DNA of 42,661 bases from an uncultured Paraglaciecola sp. (GTDB lineage Bacteria; Pseudomonadota; Gammaproteobacteria; Enterobacterales; Alteromonadaceae), in contig NZ_CAJWCF010000032.1 of assembly GCF_913020055.1 (NCBI RefSeq), positions 1-42,661 of the forward strand, read 5' to 3'. A program made the translations under genes and the position numbers. Position 1 is the first letter of the stretch. Each line of letters starts with the position of its first letter. The notes beneath the pieces are model-generated. The model worked only from the letters and a program-made list of their open reading frames with translations, made no database searches and had not been told where the DNA came from. Positions 11,072 through 21,126 of the stretch are shown here, one piece after another.

Positions 11072-12742
11072 TTAGTCGCTTTTAGCTGCTTTAAATGCAT
11101 CAGCAAATGCGTTAGTGAAACCAACTTCTTCTTGTTGATTCACTTTATCAAGTGCGTCTTTCTCATCTGCATGGTCTTTCGCTTTAACAGATAAGTTAAC
11201 GATGCGATTCTTACGATCAACACCCATGAACTTAGCTTCGATTTCTGTATCAACGCTAACAACTGTAGATGCATCTTCAACACGGTCACGTGCTAAATCA
11301 GCTACACGGATATAACCTTCAACTTCTTCACCAAGCTTAACAGTTACACCTTTAGCATCAACCGCAGTAACCATTCCAGTTACGATAGTACCTTTCTTAG
11401 TATCAGCTATGTACTGGTTGAACGGGTCTTCTTCGATTTGTTTAACACCAAGAGAGATACGTTCACGCTCTGGATCAACCTGAAGAACAACAGCAGATAT
11501 TTCGTCGCCTTTCTTATAGTCACGAACCGCTTCTTCGCCAGTCTTATTCCAAGAGATATCAGACAAGTGAACTAGACCGTCTATGCCGCCATCAAGACCG
11601 ATGAAGATACCAAAATCAGTGATAGATTTGATCTTACCGCTAACTTTGTCGCCTTTGCTTTGTGCTTTAGCGAATTCTTCCCAAGGGTTAGGAATACATT
11701 GTTTAAGGCCAAGAGAAATACGACGACGTTCTTCGTCAATTTCAAGCACCATAACTTCACAAACGTCACCAAGGTTAACCACTTTAGAAGGGTGAATGTT
11801 TTTGTTAGTCCAATCCATTTCTGAAACGTGAACCAAACCTTCAACACCGTCTTCGATTTCTACGAAACAACCGTAATCAGTTAGGTTAGTCACAGCACCG
11901 CTTAATTTAGCGCCTTCAGGGTAACGGTTAGCAATTTCTTGCCAAGGATCGTTGCCCATCTGTTTCATACCAAGAGAAACACGAGATTTTTCTTTATCGA
12001 ATTTTAATACTTTAACGTTGATTTCATCACCAACATTAACGATTTCACTTGGGTGCTTAACACGTTTCCAAGCCATATCTGTGATGTGTAGAAGACCATC
12101 TACGCCACCTAAGTCAACAAACGCACCGTAATCAGTAAGGTTCTTAACGATACCCTTAACTTCATGACCTTCTTCAAGGTTAGCTAGAAGCGTATCACGT
12201 TCGGCACTGCTTTCTGCTTCGATAACCGCACGACGAGAAACAACAACGTTGTTACGTTTAGCGTCAAGTTTGATAACTTTAAACTCTAATTCTTTTCCTT
12301 CAAGATGAGTCGTATCGCGAACTGGACGTACATCAACCAAAGAACCTGGTAAGAAAGCACGAACTGTGTTCACTTCAACCGTAAAGCCACCTTTAACTTT
12401 ACCGTTAATAACACCTATGATGGTTTCTTTTTCAGTGTAAGCCTTTTCTAATTCTACCCAAGCTTCATGGCGTTTCGCTTTTTCGCGAGATAAAATTGTT
12501 TCACCGAAACCATCTTCTATGGCATCCAAAGCGACATCAATTACATCACCTACAACAACATCTAGTTCGCCTTCGGCGTTTCTAAATTGTTCTACAGGGA
12601 TGGCGCTTTCAGATTTAAGACCAGCATCAACAAGCACGATATCTTTATCAATTGATACGATAGTACCTTTAACGATAGAGCCAGGACGGGTTTCAATTAC
12701 TTTTAAACTTTCTTCGAATAGATCAGCAAAATTTTCAATCAT
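11072..12742 (-). CDS. rpsA: 30S ribosomal protein S1
   Basis: S1 binds mRNA leaders and delivers them to the 30S subunit. The 556-residue protein has the standard six S1/OB-fold repeats. They are recognisable from recurring motifs such as [39 protein letters not shown] and [20 protein letters not shown], with RISLGLKQ or RVSLGMKQ closing repeats. It follows cmk by about 100 bases and precedes ihfB, as in E. coli. There is no Shine-Dalgarno site before the ATG; the upstream bases are A-rich. That fits the known S1-dependent, autoregulated start of rpsA in E. coli. Confidence 0.98.
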   Translation of the reverse strand: MIENFADLFEESLKVIETRPGSIVKGTIVSIDKDIVLVDAGLKSESAIPVEQFRNAEGELDVVVGDVIDVALDAIEDGFGETILSREKAKRHEAWVELEKAYTEKETIIGVINGKVKGGFTVEVNTVRAFLPGSLVDVRPVRDTTHLEGKELEFKVIKLDAKRNNVVVSRRAVIEAESSAERDTLLANLEEGHEVKGIVKNLTDYGAFVDLGGVDGLLHITDMAWKRVKHPSEIVNVGDEINVKVLKFDKEKSRVSLGMKQMGNDPWQEIANRYPEGAKLSGAVTNLTDYGCFVEIEDGVEGLVHVSEMDWTNKNIHPSKVVNLGDVCEVMVLEIDEERRRISLGLKQCIPNPWEEFAKAQSKGDKVSGKIKSITDFGIFIGLDGGIDGLVHLSDISWNKTGEEAVRDYKKGDEISAVVLQVDPERERISLGVKQIEEDPFNQYIADTKKGTIVTGMVTAVDAKGVTVKLGEEVEGYIRVADLARDRVEDASTVVSVDTEIEAKFMGVDRKNRIVNLSVKAKDHADEKDALDKVNQQEEVGFTNAFADAFKAAKSD

Positions 12743-12844
12743 AGTGTTTTAATAAGTTTCTTTTTGACATCCACGTTACAATCCAGTGAGCGCGGGGTTG
12801 TTATTCATAACCAAATCATCCATAACTTGGCAGGTTTTTACTAC
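12743..12844 (-). promoter_or_regulatory. rpsA leader without Shine-Dalgarno site
   Basis: The 102 bases between cmk and rpsA contain no GGAG-like sequence near the rpsA start (the last bases read AAAGAAACTTATTAAAACACT before ATG). A small hairpin (GTTA-tgaa-TAAC) lies further upstream. E. coli rpsA is translated from a structured leader with a degenerate ribosome site and is repressed by S1, so an equivalent autoregulatory leader is inferred here. Confidence 0.4.
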
Positions 12845-13543
12845 TTAACTATTTATTGAGGTAGATGCTTTAGTTAATTTCTCTTCAATAAATATTTCAA
12901 TCTTTTCAATCACTTGCCCTATATCCAACTTGGTTGAATCTAGAAACAATGCGTCTTTTGCTGGCACTAAGGGGGCAACGGTTCGATTCGCATCTCTTTC
13001 GTCACGCGCTTTTATGTCATCCAAAAGGCGCAGTATGCTAACATCATGCCCCGTATCTTTCAACTGCTTAAAGCGTCTATCGGCACGTTCTTCAGCGCTG
13101 GCCGTTAAGAAGATTTTAACTTGAGCTTCAGGGAAAACAACTGTTCCCATATCTCTTCCATCTGCCACTAGCCCTGGTGCTTGTTTAAAGCCTCTTTGAC
13201 GTCTGAGTAACGCTTCTCTAATAGAAGGTAAAGAAGCTATTTTTGAGGCGGTAGCGCCTACTTCTTCAGTACGGATAGTATCGCTAACATCTTCGCCTTC
13301 AAGGATCACCCTGACGCCATTGCCTGTTGTTTCGAAGTTTACATCTAAGCCTGTTGCTAAAGGTAACAAACCTATCTCGTCATCGGCTGGTATTTGATGA
13401 TGGATTGAGGCAACGGCTAAGACACGGTAGATAGCCCCACTGTCTAAGAAGTGCCAACCAAGCTTTTTAGCCAACAAGGTACTGGCAGTTCCCTTACCTG
13501 CTCCGCTTGGCCCATCGATTGTGATGACAGGTTCTGTGTACAT
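12845..13543 (-). CDS. cmk: Cytidylate kinase
   Basis: Cmk phosphorylates CMP and dCMP using ATP. The product has the P-loop [10 protein letters not shown] near its N-terminus, the conserved LDSGAIYR and [13 protein letters not shown] segments that bind the nucleotide, and the lid [11 protein letters not shown] chose the ATG at 13543: AGGAG lies seven bases upstream and the 232 residues match the usual length, while a longer in-frame start 11 codons earlier overlaps this ribosome site. A promoter with a perfect TATAAT lies just upstream, and rpsA follows. Confidence 0.96.
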   Translation of the reverse strand: MYTEPVITIDGPSGAGKGTASTLLAKKLGWHFLDSGAIYRVLAVASIHHQIPADDEIGLLPLATGLDVNFETTGNGVRVILEGEDVSDTIRTEEVGATASKIASLPSIREALLRRQRGFKQAPGLVADGRDMGTVVFPEAQVKIFLTASAEERADRRFKQLKDTGHDVSILRLLDDIKARDERDANRTVAPLVPAKDALFLDSTKLDIGQVIEKIEIFIEEKLTKASTSINS

Positions 13544-13576
13544 GCGCTCTCCTGAGCTTAAGAAAATCGGGCGCAA

Positions 13577-13604
13577 TTATACGGATAGATACTAGATAAG
13601 CAAT
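13577..13604 (-). promoter_or_regulatory. Predicted cmk promoter
   Basis: Read leftward, TTGCTT (13599-13604) and a perfect TATAAT (13577-13582) are 16 bases apart, about 35 bases before the cmk start. The symmetrical element TGACACTATAGTGACA (13605-13620, central palindrome CACTATAGTG) abuts the -35 hexamer on its upstream side. Confidence 0.6.
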
Positions 13605-13662
13605 GACACTATAGTGACAATTTTTTAACAATAAATGTATGCGGGTTAAAATCAATATAAAT

Positions 13663-13682
13663 CAAGGGGCAACAGCCCCTTG
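13663..13682 (-). terminator. Terminator after aroA
   Basis: CAAGGGGC and GCCCCTTG form a perfect 8-base GC-rich stem with a 4-base loop, 10 bases after the aroA stop. The downstream bases read leftward are AT-rich (ATTTATATTGATTTT) but not a pure T-run. Confidence 0.65.
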
Positions 13683-13691
13683 CTGTAAAGT

Positions 13692-14972
13692 TTACTTACA
13701 AATAGTGTCAAACCTATCAAAATAGTCTGGAAAGGTTTTAGCCGTACAACTGGGATCATTGATTGTGACTGCGGTGTCACTTAAGGCAACTAATGAGAAA
13801 CACATAGCAACACGGTGATCATTGTATGTATCAATCTCGGCATGTAGTAACTGTTTTGGCGGAGTAATAGTTATATAGTCTTCACCCTCTTCTACTGTCG
13901 CACCTACTTTACGAAGTTCACAACTCATTGCAGCTAAACGATCGGTTTCTTTCACTCGCCAATTGTAGATATTTCTAATTGACGTTGTGCCAGTTGCAAA
14001 AAGTGCCGTTGTTGCAATGGTCATAGCGGCATCAGGAATATGATTCATGTCTAAATCGACTGCGGTCAATGGTGCACTAGTGACTTCAATAAAGTCATCT
14101 TGCCAATTCACTTTTGCACCCATCTTTTCCAATACTTCGGCGAAACGAATATCACCTTGAATACTATTTTTGCCAATGCCAGTAACTTTAACTGTGCCAC
14201 CTTTTATCGCGCCTGCCGCTAAAAAATACGAAGCTGATGATGCGTCGCCTTCCACCATAAAATGACCGGGAGCTTTATATTGCTGTAGTCCTTTAACCAC
14301 AAACCGTTGATAGTTTTGGTTTTCAACTTCAATGCCAAACTGCGCCATAGTGTGCAATGTGATATCGATATAAGGTTTTGAGACTAAATCACCACTGATT
14401 TCAATAGTAGTGTCTTGCTTGAACAGAGGCGCACTCATTAGCAAAGCTGTTAAAAATTGGCTAGAAACACTGCCATCCACTGTGATACTGCCACCTTGTA
14501 AGGCATGGCCTTTAATTGATAAAGGAGGATAATCATCATTTTTTAAATACTCTATGTCAGCTCCTGCTTGGCGCAAAGAATCAACTAAAGCACCTATTGG
14601 CCGCTCTTCCATTCGAGGCTCACCTGTCAGCTCAAACTCTCCAATGCTACATGCAAGCGCAGCACAAAGTGGTCGCATAGCTGTACCAGCATTACCTAGA
14701 AATAAACTAACAGGCTCAGGCACATTGAACACACCTGCATTACCTGTTACCCAACACTGGGTTTTACATTCAGATAAACGATAACTAACATTCAATTTGG
14801 TCAAGGCATTAAGCATATGGTGAATGTCTTCACTGTCTAGCAAGTTCGTGAGATGCGTTTCGCCTTTGGCCAATGCAGCGAGCAGCAACGCACGGTTAGA
14901 CAAACTTTTTGACCCCGGTACATTCACCGTCCCACCTACCAGATTAATCGGTGCAAGATGTAATTTTTCCAT
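13692..14972 (-). CDS. aroA: 3-phosphoshikimate 1-carboxyvinyltransferase (EPSP synthase)
   Basis: AroA joins shikimate 3-phosphate and phosphoenolpyruvate in aromatic amino-acid synthesis. The 426-residue protein has the two-domain EPSP synthase fold. The early motif is [18 protein letters not shown], the PEP-site loop is [13 protein letters not shown] (class I type), and [19 protein letters not shown] and the late [10 protein letters not shown] are all present. Its ATG overlaps the serC stop by one base (TAATG), so serC-aroA is an operon, as in E. coli. A GC-rich hairpin ends the unit. Confidence 0.98.
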   Translation of the reverse strand: MEKLHLAPINLVGGTVNVPGSKSLSNRALLLAALAKGETHLTNLLDSEDIHHMLNALTKLNVSYRLSECKTQCWVTGNAGVFNVPEPVSLFLGNAGTAMRPLCAALACSIGEFELTGEPRMEERPIGALVDSLRQAGADIEYLKNDDYPPLSIKGHALQGGSITVDGSVSSQFLTALLMSAPLFKQDTTIEISGDLVSKPYIDITLHTMAQFGIEVENQNYQRFVVKGLQQYKAPGHFMVEGDASSASYFLAAGAIKGGTVKVTGIGKNSIQGDIRFAEVLEKMGAKVNWQDDFIEVTSAPLTAVDLDMNHIPDAAMTIATTALFATGTTSIRNIYNWRVKETDRLAAMSCELRKVGATVEEGEDYITITPPKQLLHAEIDTYNDHRVAMCFSLVALSDTAVTINDPSCTAKTFPDYFDRFDTICK

Positions 14973-16057
14973 TATTTGTGTCTCCTAGCGAAATCTCGCA
15001 TAAATTTGGTTAACGCTAAAACACCTTCGATAGGCATAGCATTATAGATACTGGCGCGCATGCCACCTACATTACGGTGGCCCTTGAGTGCGGTTAATCC
15101 TGCTTGTTCTGATTCTGCTATAAAAATAGCGTCCAAGTCCGTATTAGGCAGATGAAAAGTAACGTTCATTTTTGAGCGAAAATCTGCGTGGACTTTGTTT
15201 AGATAGAAACCACTTTCATCAATACATTTATACAATAGCGCTGCTTTTTCAGCATTCTTCTTGGCTATAGCTTCAACTCCACCTTGTTCTTTAAGCCATT
15301 TAAAGACTAGCCCCGCTAGATACCATGAATAAGTAGGTGGCGTATTGTACATGGAGTCATGCTTAGCCATGGTTTTATAATGCAAAAAGGTCGGTATTTC
15401 AGGCATCGCAAAATCTAATAAATCATCTCTGACAATAACAACAGATAAACCTGATGGACCAATGTTTTTCTGAGCACCTGCATAAATCACCGCAAACTTT
15501 GAGACATCTATGGGTTGAGACAAAATATTAGAAGACATATCCACTACTAATGGCACATCGCCGCAATCTGGGATGTCATTTATTTCGATACCATCGACGG
15601 TTTCATTTGAACAATAATGTACATAAGCACTTTTTTGATCAATTTGTGAGGGGGTAATATGAGGGACAGTACTTAAACCATCCTGAATGACAACGCCCGC
15701 CACCACATTGGTTTTTAAAAATTTACCGGCTTCTTTTATTGCTCCTTCAGACCAAGACCCCGTCAGCAAAAAGTCAGCTGAATCACCTCTTTCACGCAAG
15801 TTCATTGGAACAGCAGAAAACTGACCTCGCCCACCACCTTGAGCAAACAGAACTTTGTAGTTAGCAGGCACACAGAGTAATTCCCTTAGATCTTGTTCTG
15901 CTGTCTCAGCCAGCGCAATATACTCTTTACTGCGATGACTAATCTCCATCACAGAACGGCCCAAAGATTGCCAATCTAAAAACTCTGCTTGTGCTTTTTC
16001 CATCACTGCTGTGGGTAACATGGCAGGACCTGCACAGAAGTTATAAATTTTTGTCAT
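14972..16057 (-). CDS. serC: Phosphoserine aminotransferase
   Basis: SerC makes 3-phosphoserine from 3-phosphohydroxypyruvate and glutamate, and also acts in pyridoxal phosphate synthesis. The 361-residue class V aminotransferase starts with [11 protein letters not shown] and carries the cofactor lysine in [12 protein letters not shown]; the end [11 protein letters not shown] is characteristic. It is coupled to aroA. The start region is odd: the U-run of the gyrA-proximal terminator ends nine bases before the ATG and there is no good Shine-Dalgarno site (only GGTAG). Expression may therefore depend on readthrough or on a hairpin-controlled leader. Confidence 0.98.
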   Translation of the reverse strand: MTKIYNFCAGPAMLPTAVMEKAQAEFLDWQSLGRSVMEISHRSKEYIALAETAEQDLRELLCVPANYKVLFAQGGGRGQFSAVPMNLRERGDSADFLLTGSWSEGAIKEAGKFLKTNVVAGVVIQDGLSTVPHITPSQIDQKSAYVHYCSNETVDGIEINDIPDCGDVPLVVDMSSNILSQPIDVSKFAVIYAGAQKNIGPSGLSVVIVRDDLLDFAMPEIPTFLHYKTMAKHDSMYNTPPTYSWYLAGLVFKWLKEQGGVEAIAKKNAEKAALLYKCIDESGFYLNKVHADFRSKMNVTFHLPNTDLDAIFIAESEQAGLTALKGHRNVGGMRASIYNAMPIEGVLALTKFMRDFARRHK

Positions 16058-16066
16058 TTATCTACC

Positions 16067-16096
16067 AAAAAAAAACGAGTGGCATCAGCCACTCGT
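16067..16096 (-). terminator. Strong terminator between gyrA and serC
   Basis: Read leftward, ACGAGTGGC, loop TGAT and GCCACTCGT form a perfect 9-base stem followed by an uninterrupted run of nine T. It lies 80 bases after the gyrA stop and its T-run ends nine bases before the serC start codon. It can terminate gyrA transcripts, but it would also sit in the leader of any serC transcript that starts further upstream. Confidence 0.9.
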
Positions 16097-16126
16097 TATT
16101 GTTTCTAATTTAGGGATATTAGTACC

Positions 16127-16156
16127 TATAAATTAGTTAGTTTCCATATTTTTCAA
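16127..16156 (-). promoter_or_regulatory. Possible serC promoter upstream of the hairpin
   Basis: Read leftward, TTGAAA (16151-16156) and TTTATA (16127-16132) are 18 bases apart, just after the end of gyrA. A start near 16120 would give a serC leader of about 60 bases containing the terminator hairpin. The hexamers are only partial matches in AT-rich DNA. Confidence 0.3.
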
Positions 16157-16175
16157 TATAAAAAATTGGACTCAC

Positions 16176-18887
16176 TTATTCGTCTTTGTTTTCTTCAGCG
16201 TTGTCATCAGTTTTGTCGCCAGTTTTGTCGCCAGTACTTTCAACAGCACTTGCTTCAATCACTTCAGCTTCTTCGCCTTCGATTAACTCAACTTCAGGCA
16301 CTTCGATTTCGTCGATACGTTGTAAACCAACAACGTGTTCGCCTTCAATGGTGCGTATTAAGCGCACACCTTGAGTATTACGGCCAACAGTTGAGACTTC
16401 TTCAACGTGGGTTCTAACGAGTGTACCTTGGTCACTGATAAGCATGATTTCATCACTTTCATTGACCTGTACTGCGCCAACTACTTTTCCGTTACGCTCA
16501 GAGACTTTTATTGATACCACACCTTGAGTCGCACGACTCTTCGCTGGGTAATCTGCCACTGGCGTACGTTTACCAAAACCGTTTTCAGTTGCGGTCAAAA
16601 TTGCACCGTCACCTTTAGGTACAATCAGTGAGATGACTTTTTGTCCGTCTTTTAGGCGAATACCGCGCACACCTGTCGCAGTTCTTCCCATCGGACGTAA
16701 CGCAAGTAACTCTTCGCCTGTTTCTGGATCAAGTTTAACATTGCCAGTTTCCGCTTCACGTTGTTTCTCGTTAAAACGTACTACCTTACCTGCATCAGAG
16801 AACAACATAATGTCGTCTTCACCGTTGGTGATATCCACACCAATCAACTCATCTCCATCGTTCAAATTAACGGCAATGATTCCGTTCGCTCTTGGACGAG
16901 AATATGATGTTAATGCAGTTTTCTTCACTGTACCGTTGGCAGTTGCCATCAATACATATTTACCTTCTTCAAATTCTTGAATAGGTAAAATAGCGGTAAT
17001 ACGTTCATTTTCTTCAAGAGGAAGAATATTCACTATTGGACGACCACGAGCGTTTCTGCTGGCTAGGGGCAATTGATACACTTTTAACCAATACAAACGG
17101 CCACGCGTAGAGAAGCACAAAATATGATCATGGGTGTTAGCTACCAATAACTTCTCAATGAAATCTTCATCTTTCATCTTAGTAGCAGACTTACCACGTC
17201 CACCACGACGCTGAGATTCATAATCATTGAGTTTTTGATACTTAACATAACCTTCACGAGATAAAGTGACTACCACTTCTTCTCTTTCGATTAAATCTTC
17301 AATATCAATATCGTGAGATGCGGCAGTAATAACTGTGCGTCGTTCATCGCCATATTCATCACGCACTTGTTCAAGCTCTTCACGAATAACTTCCATCAAA
17401 CGTTCAGGGCTTCCTAAGATGTGTAATAACTCAGCGATAACTTCAAGTAACTCTTTGTATTCGGACAATATTTTGTCGTGTTCCAAACCAGTTAACTTAT
17501 TCAAACGTAAATCAAGAATAGCTTGAGCTTGTTGTTCAGTTAAATAATATAACCCATCACGAATACCATACTCTGGCTCTAACCAGTCTGGACGTGCAGC
17601 ATCGTTACCAGCTCGTTCAAGCATTTCAGCTACATCGCCTAAAGACCAACCTTGTGCGGTCAAAGATACTTTGGCCTCAGCGGGACTTTTAGAGGCCTTT
17701 ATCATAGCAATGATTGGATCAATATTAACCAACGCAATCGCTAAACCTTCAAGAATATGAGCACGTTCACGAGCTTTTTTCAGTTCAAATACGGTACGTC
17801 TTGTAACCACTTCGCGGCGATGTAATACAAACGCCTTTAAGATATCCATTAAATTAAATATCTTAGGCTGAGTCTTATCTAGCGCCACCATATTGATACC
17901 AAATACGGTTTGCATTTGGGTTTGAGAATAAAGGTGGTTTAACAGTACTTCGCCTGATTCGTTGCGTTTTACTTCAACAACAATACGCATTCCGTCTTTA
18001 TCAGACTCATCACGTAAGGCAGAAATACCTTCAATTTTCTTTTCTTTAACCAAATCGGCGATTTTTTCAATTAATCGCGCTTTATTCACCTGGTAAGGGA
18101 TTTCGTGAACAATAATGGTTTCTTTACCGTTATCTTCGGTTTCAATTTCTGCACGGGCGCGCATATAAATTTTGCCGCGACCAGTACGATAGGCTTCTTC
18201 AATACCCTTTCTACCACTTATAAATGCAGCAGTGGGGAAATCAGGTCCTGGAATGTGTTCAATTAATTCTTCGATAGTTATATCTGGGTTATCAACCATA
18301 GCGATACAACCATTAACCACTTCAGTTAGGTTGTGTGGCGGTATATTAGTCGCCATACCTACCGCAATGCCTGAAGAACCATTGATCAATATATTAGGGA
18401 CTCTGGTTGGCAAAACATTAGGAATAAATTCTGATTCGTCGTAATTAGGTACAAAATCAACAGTTTCTTTTTCTAAATCAGCCAATAACTCGTGCGCTAT
18501 TTTTGCCATACGAATTTCGGTGTAACGCATCGCCGCAGCTGAATCACCATCTACAGAACCAAAGTTTCCTTGGCCATCAACTAGCATATACCTAAGGGAG
18601 AAAGGCTGCGCCATACGTACGATAGCTTCGTAAACAGCTGAATCACCATGAGGGTGATATTTACCGATTACGTCACCTACTACACGGGCAGACTTCTTAT
18701 AAGGTTTGTTAAAGTCATTTTTTAATTCGTTCATGGCAAACAAAATCCGGCGGTGAACCGGCTTTAAGCCATCTCGTACATCAGGCAGCGCCCTGCCAAC
18801 AATAACGCTCATCGCATAGTCGAGATAAGAGTTTTTAAGTTCTTCTTCTATATTAATTGGAAGAATTTCATGGGCGTGATCAGTCAT
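16176..18887 (-). CDS. gyrA: DNA gyrase subunit A
   Basis: GyrA is the DNA-cleaving subunit of gyrase, which introduces negative supercoils. The 903-residue protein has the N-terminal cleavage domain with the catalytic Tyr at residue 122 ([10 protein letters not shown]). The region matching the E. coli quinolone-resistance-determining region, [13 protein letters not shown], has Ser83 and Glu87. Six beta-pinwheel repeats form the C-terminal domain, with the GyrA box as QRRGGRGKS. It ends in an acidic tail with a short TGDK tandem repeat. Numbering aligns with E. coli without gaps through residue 122. The gene diverges from ubiG, and a strong terminator follows it. Confidence 0.98.
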   Translation of the reverse strand: MTDHAHEILPINIEEELKNSYLDYAMSVIVGRALPDVRDGLKPVHRRILFAMNELKNDFNKPYKKSARVVGDVIGKYHPHGDSAVYEAIVRMAQPFSLRYMLVDGQGNFGSVDGDSAAAMRYTEIRMAKIAHELLADLEKETVDFVPNYDESEFIPNVLPTRVPNILINGSSGIAVGMATNIPPHNLTEVVNGCIAMVDNPDITIEELIEHIPGPDFPTAAFISGRKGIEEAYRTGRGKIYMRARAEIETEDNGKETIIVHEIPYQVNKARLIEKIADLVKEKKIEGISALRDESDKDGMRIVVEVKRNESGEVLLNHLYSQTQMQTVFGINMVALDKTQPKIFNLMDILKAFVLHRREVVTRRTVFELKKARERAHILEGLAIALVNIDPIIAMIKASKSPAEAKVSLTAQGWSLGDVAEMLERAGNDAARPDWLEPEYGIRDGLYYLTEQQAQAILDLRLNKLTGLEHDKILSEYKELLEVIAELLHILGSPERLMEVIREELEQVRDEYGDERRTVITAASHDIDIEDLIEREEVVVTLSREGYVKYQKLNDYESQRRGGRGKSATKMKDEDFIEKLLVANTHDHILCFSTRGRLYWLKVYQLPLASRNARGRPIVNILPLEENERITAILPIQEFEEGKYVLMATANGTVKKTALTSYSRPRANGIIAVNLNDGDELIGVDITNGEDDIMLFSDAGKVVRFNEKQREAETGNVKLDPETGEELLALRPMGRTATGVRGIRLKDGQKVISLIVPKGDGAILTATENGFGKRTPVADYPAKSRATQGVVSIKVSERNGKVVGAVQVNESDEIMLISDQGTLVRTHVEEVSTVGRNTQGVRLIRTIEGEHVVGLQRIDEIEVPEVELIEGEEAEVIEASAVESTGDKTGDKTDDNAEENKDE
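16208..16231 (-). repeat. 12-base tandem repeat in the gyrA tail
   Basis: CAGTTTTGTCGC occurs twice in direct succession (16208-16219, 16220-16231), flanked by partial copies. On the minus strand it encodes the repeated GDKT residues of the acidic GyrA C-terminal tail. Copy number changes would keep the frame. Confidence 0.8.
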
Positions 18888-19309
18888 ATACAGCCTTGTC
18901 CCTAATCGTTATTATTAAAATATTAATCAAGTGAAATTCGTTTGGTCAATTATAAGCTAGGACTTAAAATTAGGTTTACGTTCCCACTCAAATTTATCTT
19001 TATTTTCAACCGCTCGATTCTATCACCTACAAATTAAAATGAATAGCTGCAAGTCGCTCATATAGTGTTCAAACAGACAGTATCTATCCACATTATGTCA
19101 AAAATCACGTTTCAGGACCACAGGGACGCTTCAATTCAAGGTTCGTCAATGCCTTGCCTTCTGAAAAAACTTAATGAAGACGTGGAGTGTCCTAGACGTT
19201 TTCTTTGAGACGGTTTTTAATCGTTATTTATCCAGCGTTGGCAATTTTATTTACTCGGATAGTAGATTAAGATGGGCGTTGTTTAAGATAAGAATGATAA
19301 TCAGGCCAA
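18888..19309. other. gyrA-ubiG divergent intergenic region
   Basis: These 422 bases carry the gyrA promoter near the left end. A weak candidate for ubiG (TTGGCA at 19238-19243, then TAGTAG 16 bases later) lies near the right end. A near-match to a DnaA box (CTATCCACA, 19084-19092) is isolated. The only short frames seen lack ribosome sites. I see no RNA gene. Confidence 0.5.
18920..18949 (-). promoter_or_regulatory. Predicted gyrA promoter
   Basis: Read leftward, TTGACC (18944-18949, five of six) and TAATAT (18920-18925, four of six) are 18 bases apart, about 35 bases before the gyrA ATG. An AAGG six bases before the ATG is the likely ribosome site. Confidence 0.5.
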
Positions 19310-20026
19310 ATGATCAATAAACAAAATGTCGACCATAACGAAATCCAAAAGTTTTCTGAATTAGCTTCAAGGTGGTGGGACCTTGCTGGTGAATTCAAAC
19401 CATTACATCAAATCAATCCTTTAAGAACAGATTATATCCAGCAACATAGTGATGGTTTGTCAAATAAACAAGTATTAGATGTGGGTTGTGGTGGCGGCAT
19501 TTTAGCTGAAAGCATGGCGCGTCATGGTGCCCAAGTAACGGGCATTGATATGGGTGAAGCACCTTTAGAAATCGCTCGTTTGCACGGTTTAGAATCTGGC
19601 TTAAGCGTCAATTATCAGCAGACTACCGCCGAAGAGTTTGCCGATAAACACCCCGCTCAGTTTGATGTGGTGACCTGTATGGAAATGTTAGAACACGTGC
19701 CCGACCCTAGCTCAGTGGTCAACGCCTGTTATCGTTTAGTCAAACCTGGTGGGCATGTGTTTTTTTCTACCTTAAATAGAAATATTAAATCTTACTTGAT
19801 GGCCATTGTTGGTGCCGAATACGTGTTAGGGCTAGTACCCAAAGGTACACACCAACACGATAAATTTATTAAACCATCAGAATTGATATCTTGGATAGAC
19901 GACACTCAACTGGTAGTGCACAGAATGATTGGCTTACATATGAACCCCATAAGCCAAGAATATTATCTATCCAAAAATAACGTGGATGTTAATTATATAA
20001 TTCATTGCCAAAATAGCGACGCTTAA
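19310..20026 (+). CDS. ubiG: Ubiquinone biosynthesis O-methyltransferase
   Basis: UbiG carries out both O-methylation steps of ubiquinone synthesis using S-adenosylmethionine. The 238-residue protein has a class I methyltransferase fold with motif [14 protein letters not shown], the ELASRWWD segment near the N-terminus, the post-motif [14 protein letters not shown], and [14 protein letters not shown]. The latter two are UbiG-specific. It diverges from gyrA, an arrangement shared with many gammaproteobacteria. The downstream phosphatase starts directly after its stop (TAAATG), so the two are co-transcribed. Confidence 0.97.
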   Translation: MINKQNVDHNEIQKFSELASRWWDLAGEFKPLHQINPLRTDYIQQHSDGLSNKQVLDVGCGGGILAESMARHGAQVTGIDMGEAPLEIARLHGLESGLSVNYQQTTAEEFADKHPAQFDVVTCMEMLEHVPDPSSVVNACYRLVKPGGHVFFSTLNRNIKSYLMAIVGAEYVLGLVPKGTHQHDKFIKPSELISWIDDTQLVVHRMIGLHMNPISQEYYLSKNNVDVNYIIHCQNSDA

Positions 20027-20683
20027 ATGTTAAATAGACCTAATGCGATATTATTCGATCTTGATGGCACCTTACTCGATACTGCTAAAGATTTAGGAAA
20101 TGCGCTAAATCATATTCTAAGAGATTTGGAGCGCCCTGAAGTGGCTCATGAGACCTACCGCAACATTGCTTCCGATGGAGCCAAAGGCATGCTCGAATTA
20201 GGTTTTGGCGATGATCTTAAAAACTTTGACTTTGCTAGTTTGCGTCAGCAGTTTTTAGATTACTACGATAACAATATTTGTGTAGATACTGACTATTTTG
20301 TCGGTATTGAAGACCTTCTATTGAATCTGAATCAAAATGCGATCCCTTGGGGAATTGTCACCAACAAACCAGAATTTTTGACCTTAAAACTGGTTACGTC
20401 ATTTCCTCTGTTACAAAATTGTGCAGTGATTATTAGTGGCGATACATTAAGCGAAAGAAAACCCCATCCTCTACCTTTATTACATGCCGAAGAAAAACTT
20501 TCTTTGGCCTTACCCAACACTTGGTACATAGGCGACGCTGAAAGAGATATTCAAGCAGCAAACTCAGCTAATATGGTTAGCGTTATTGCCCAATACGGTT
20601 ATATCTCAGACAAACAACAAACTGTCGAGTGGAACGCAGACCTTAGCATTCATAGCCCGAGCGATTTATTAGCCTATTTTTAA
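20027..20683 (+). CDS. HAD phosphatase (MupP or phosphoglycolate phosphatase type)
   Basis: This 218-residue protein is a HAD-superfamily hydrolase of the Gph subfamily. Motif I is LFDLDGTLLDT (nucleophile Asp and acid Asp), motif II lies near GIVTNKP, and motif III/IV is GDAERDIQAA. It follows ubiG without a gap. In Pseudomonas the gene in this position, downstream of ubiG and near gyrA, is mupP, encoding N-acetylmuramic acid 6-phosphate phosphatase of cell-wall recycling. E. coli Gph, by contrast, dephosphorylates 2-phosphoglycolate and is longer (252 residues). Position and length favour MupP, but sequence alone does not settle the substrate. Confidence 0.8.
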   Translation: MLNRPNAILFDLDGTLLDTAKDLGNALNHILRDLERPEVAHETYRNIASDGAKGMLELGFGDDLKNFDFASLRQQFLDYYDNNICVDTDYFVGIEDLLLNLNQNAIPWGIVTNKPEFLTLKLVTSFPLLQNCAVIISGDTLSERKPHPLPLLHAEEKLSLALPNTWYIGDAERDIQAANSANMVSVIAQYGYISDKQQTVEWNADLSIHSPSDLLAYF

Positions 20684-21126
20684 GTCAACAAGTCGAAGAC
20701 CAATCATTGAAAAACACGACATCTAGTGCCTTAGCCCAGCTTTCACCCCCATATATCCATAAATTCATAAATCTCGTTTTTTACATTAAAAAAGTTTAAT
20801 AAAAAAAATATGTTAAATATTGTCTTGCATTTCTATTAACCGAAACTCAAAAGGCGCTTTTAGGTGAGTCACTACTAACCTTTTATTTACTGCACCAAGA
20901 TCGAACATAAAACCACCACATGTTGGGTTGCATTGCATCAAAAACCTCATTATCTTGTGTTATGTTGAATACGAAAACACAAATATAACAAAAACTTTAA
21001 AAAAGCAAAAAATGTGTTCGTATTAACAAACATAAAGGGCTTAGGGGTAAGCAACTCTAACATTGCATTTTCACGCTAAATAAAAGTCATCTATACGGCT
21101 TAAAATAATAAAGAACGGCTAAAAAC
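20684..21126 (+). promoter_or_regulatory. Upstream region of nrdA with TGTGTT repeats
   Basis: The 443 bases hold no gene I can support and are very AT-rich near 20780-20820. TTGTGTT (20955-20961) and AACACAA (20976-20982) form a perfect 7-base inverted repeat. TGTGTTCGT at 21013-21021 also pairs imperfectly with ACGAAAACACA at 20971-20981. TATAAC at 20984-20989 could be a -10 box. ACAC/GTGT motifs are part of NrdR boxes, so a regulatory role in nrdAB expression is possible but unproven. The ribosome site before nrdA is weak. Confidence 0.35.

Noticed and set aside
16166-16417. 83-codon Gln/Leu/Arg-rich frame antisense to the gyrA tail
   Set aside because: Composition is a by-product of the Glu/Val-rich gyrA tail read in reverse; no start signals.
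19084-19092. DnaA-box-like CTATCCACA between gyrA and ubiG
   Set aside because: A single near-match without companions, AT-rich unwinding element or dnaA/dnaN/gidA neighbours, so there is no basis for an origin or a regulatory call.
20684-21126. Cobalamin riboswitch or small RNA before nrdA
   Set aside because: No B12-box-like GCCACTG motif or GC-rich fold is visible, and the class Ia enzyme would not need one.
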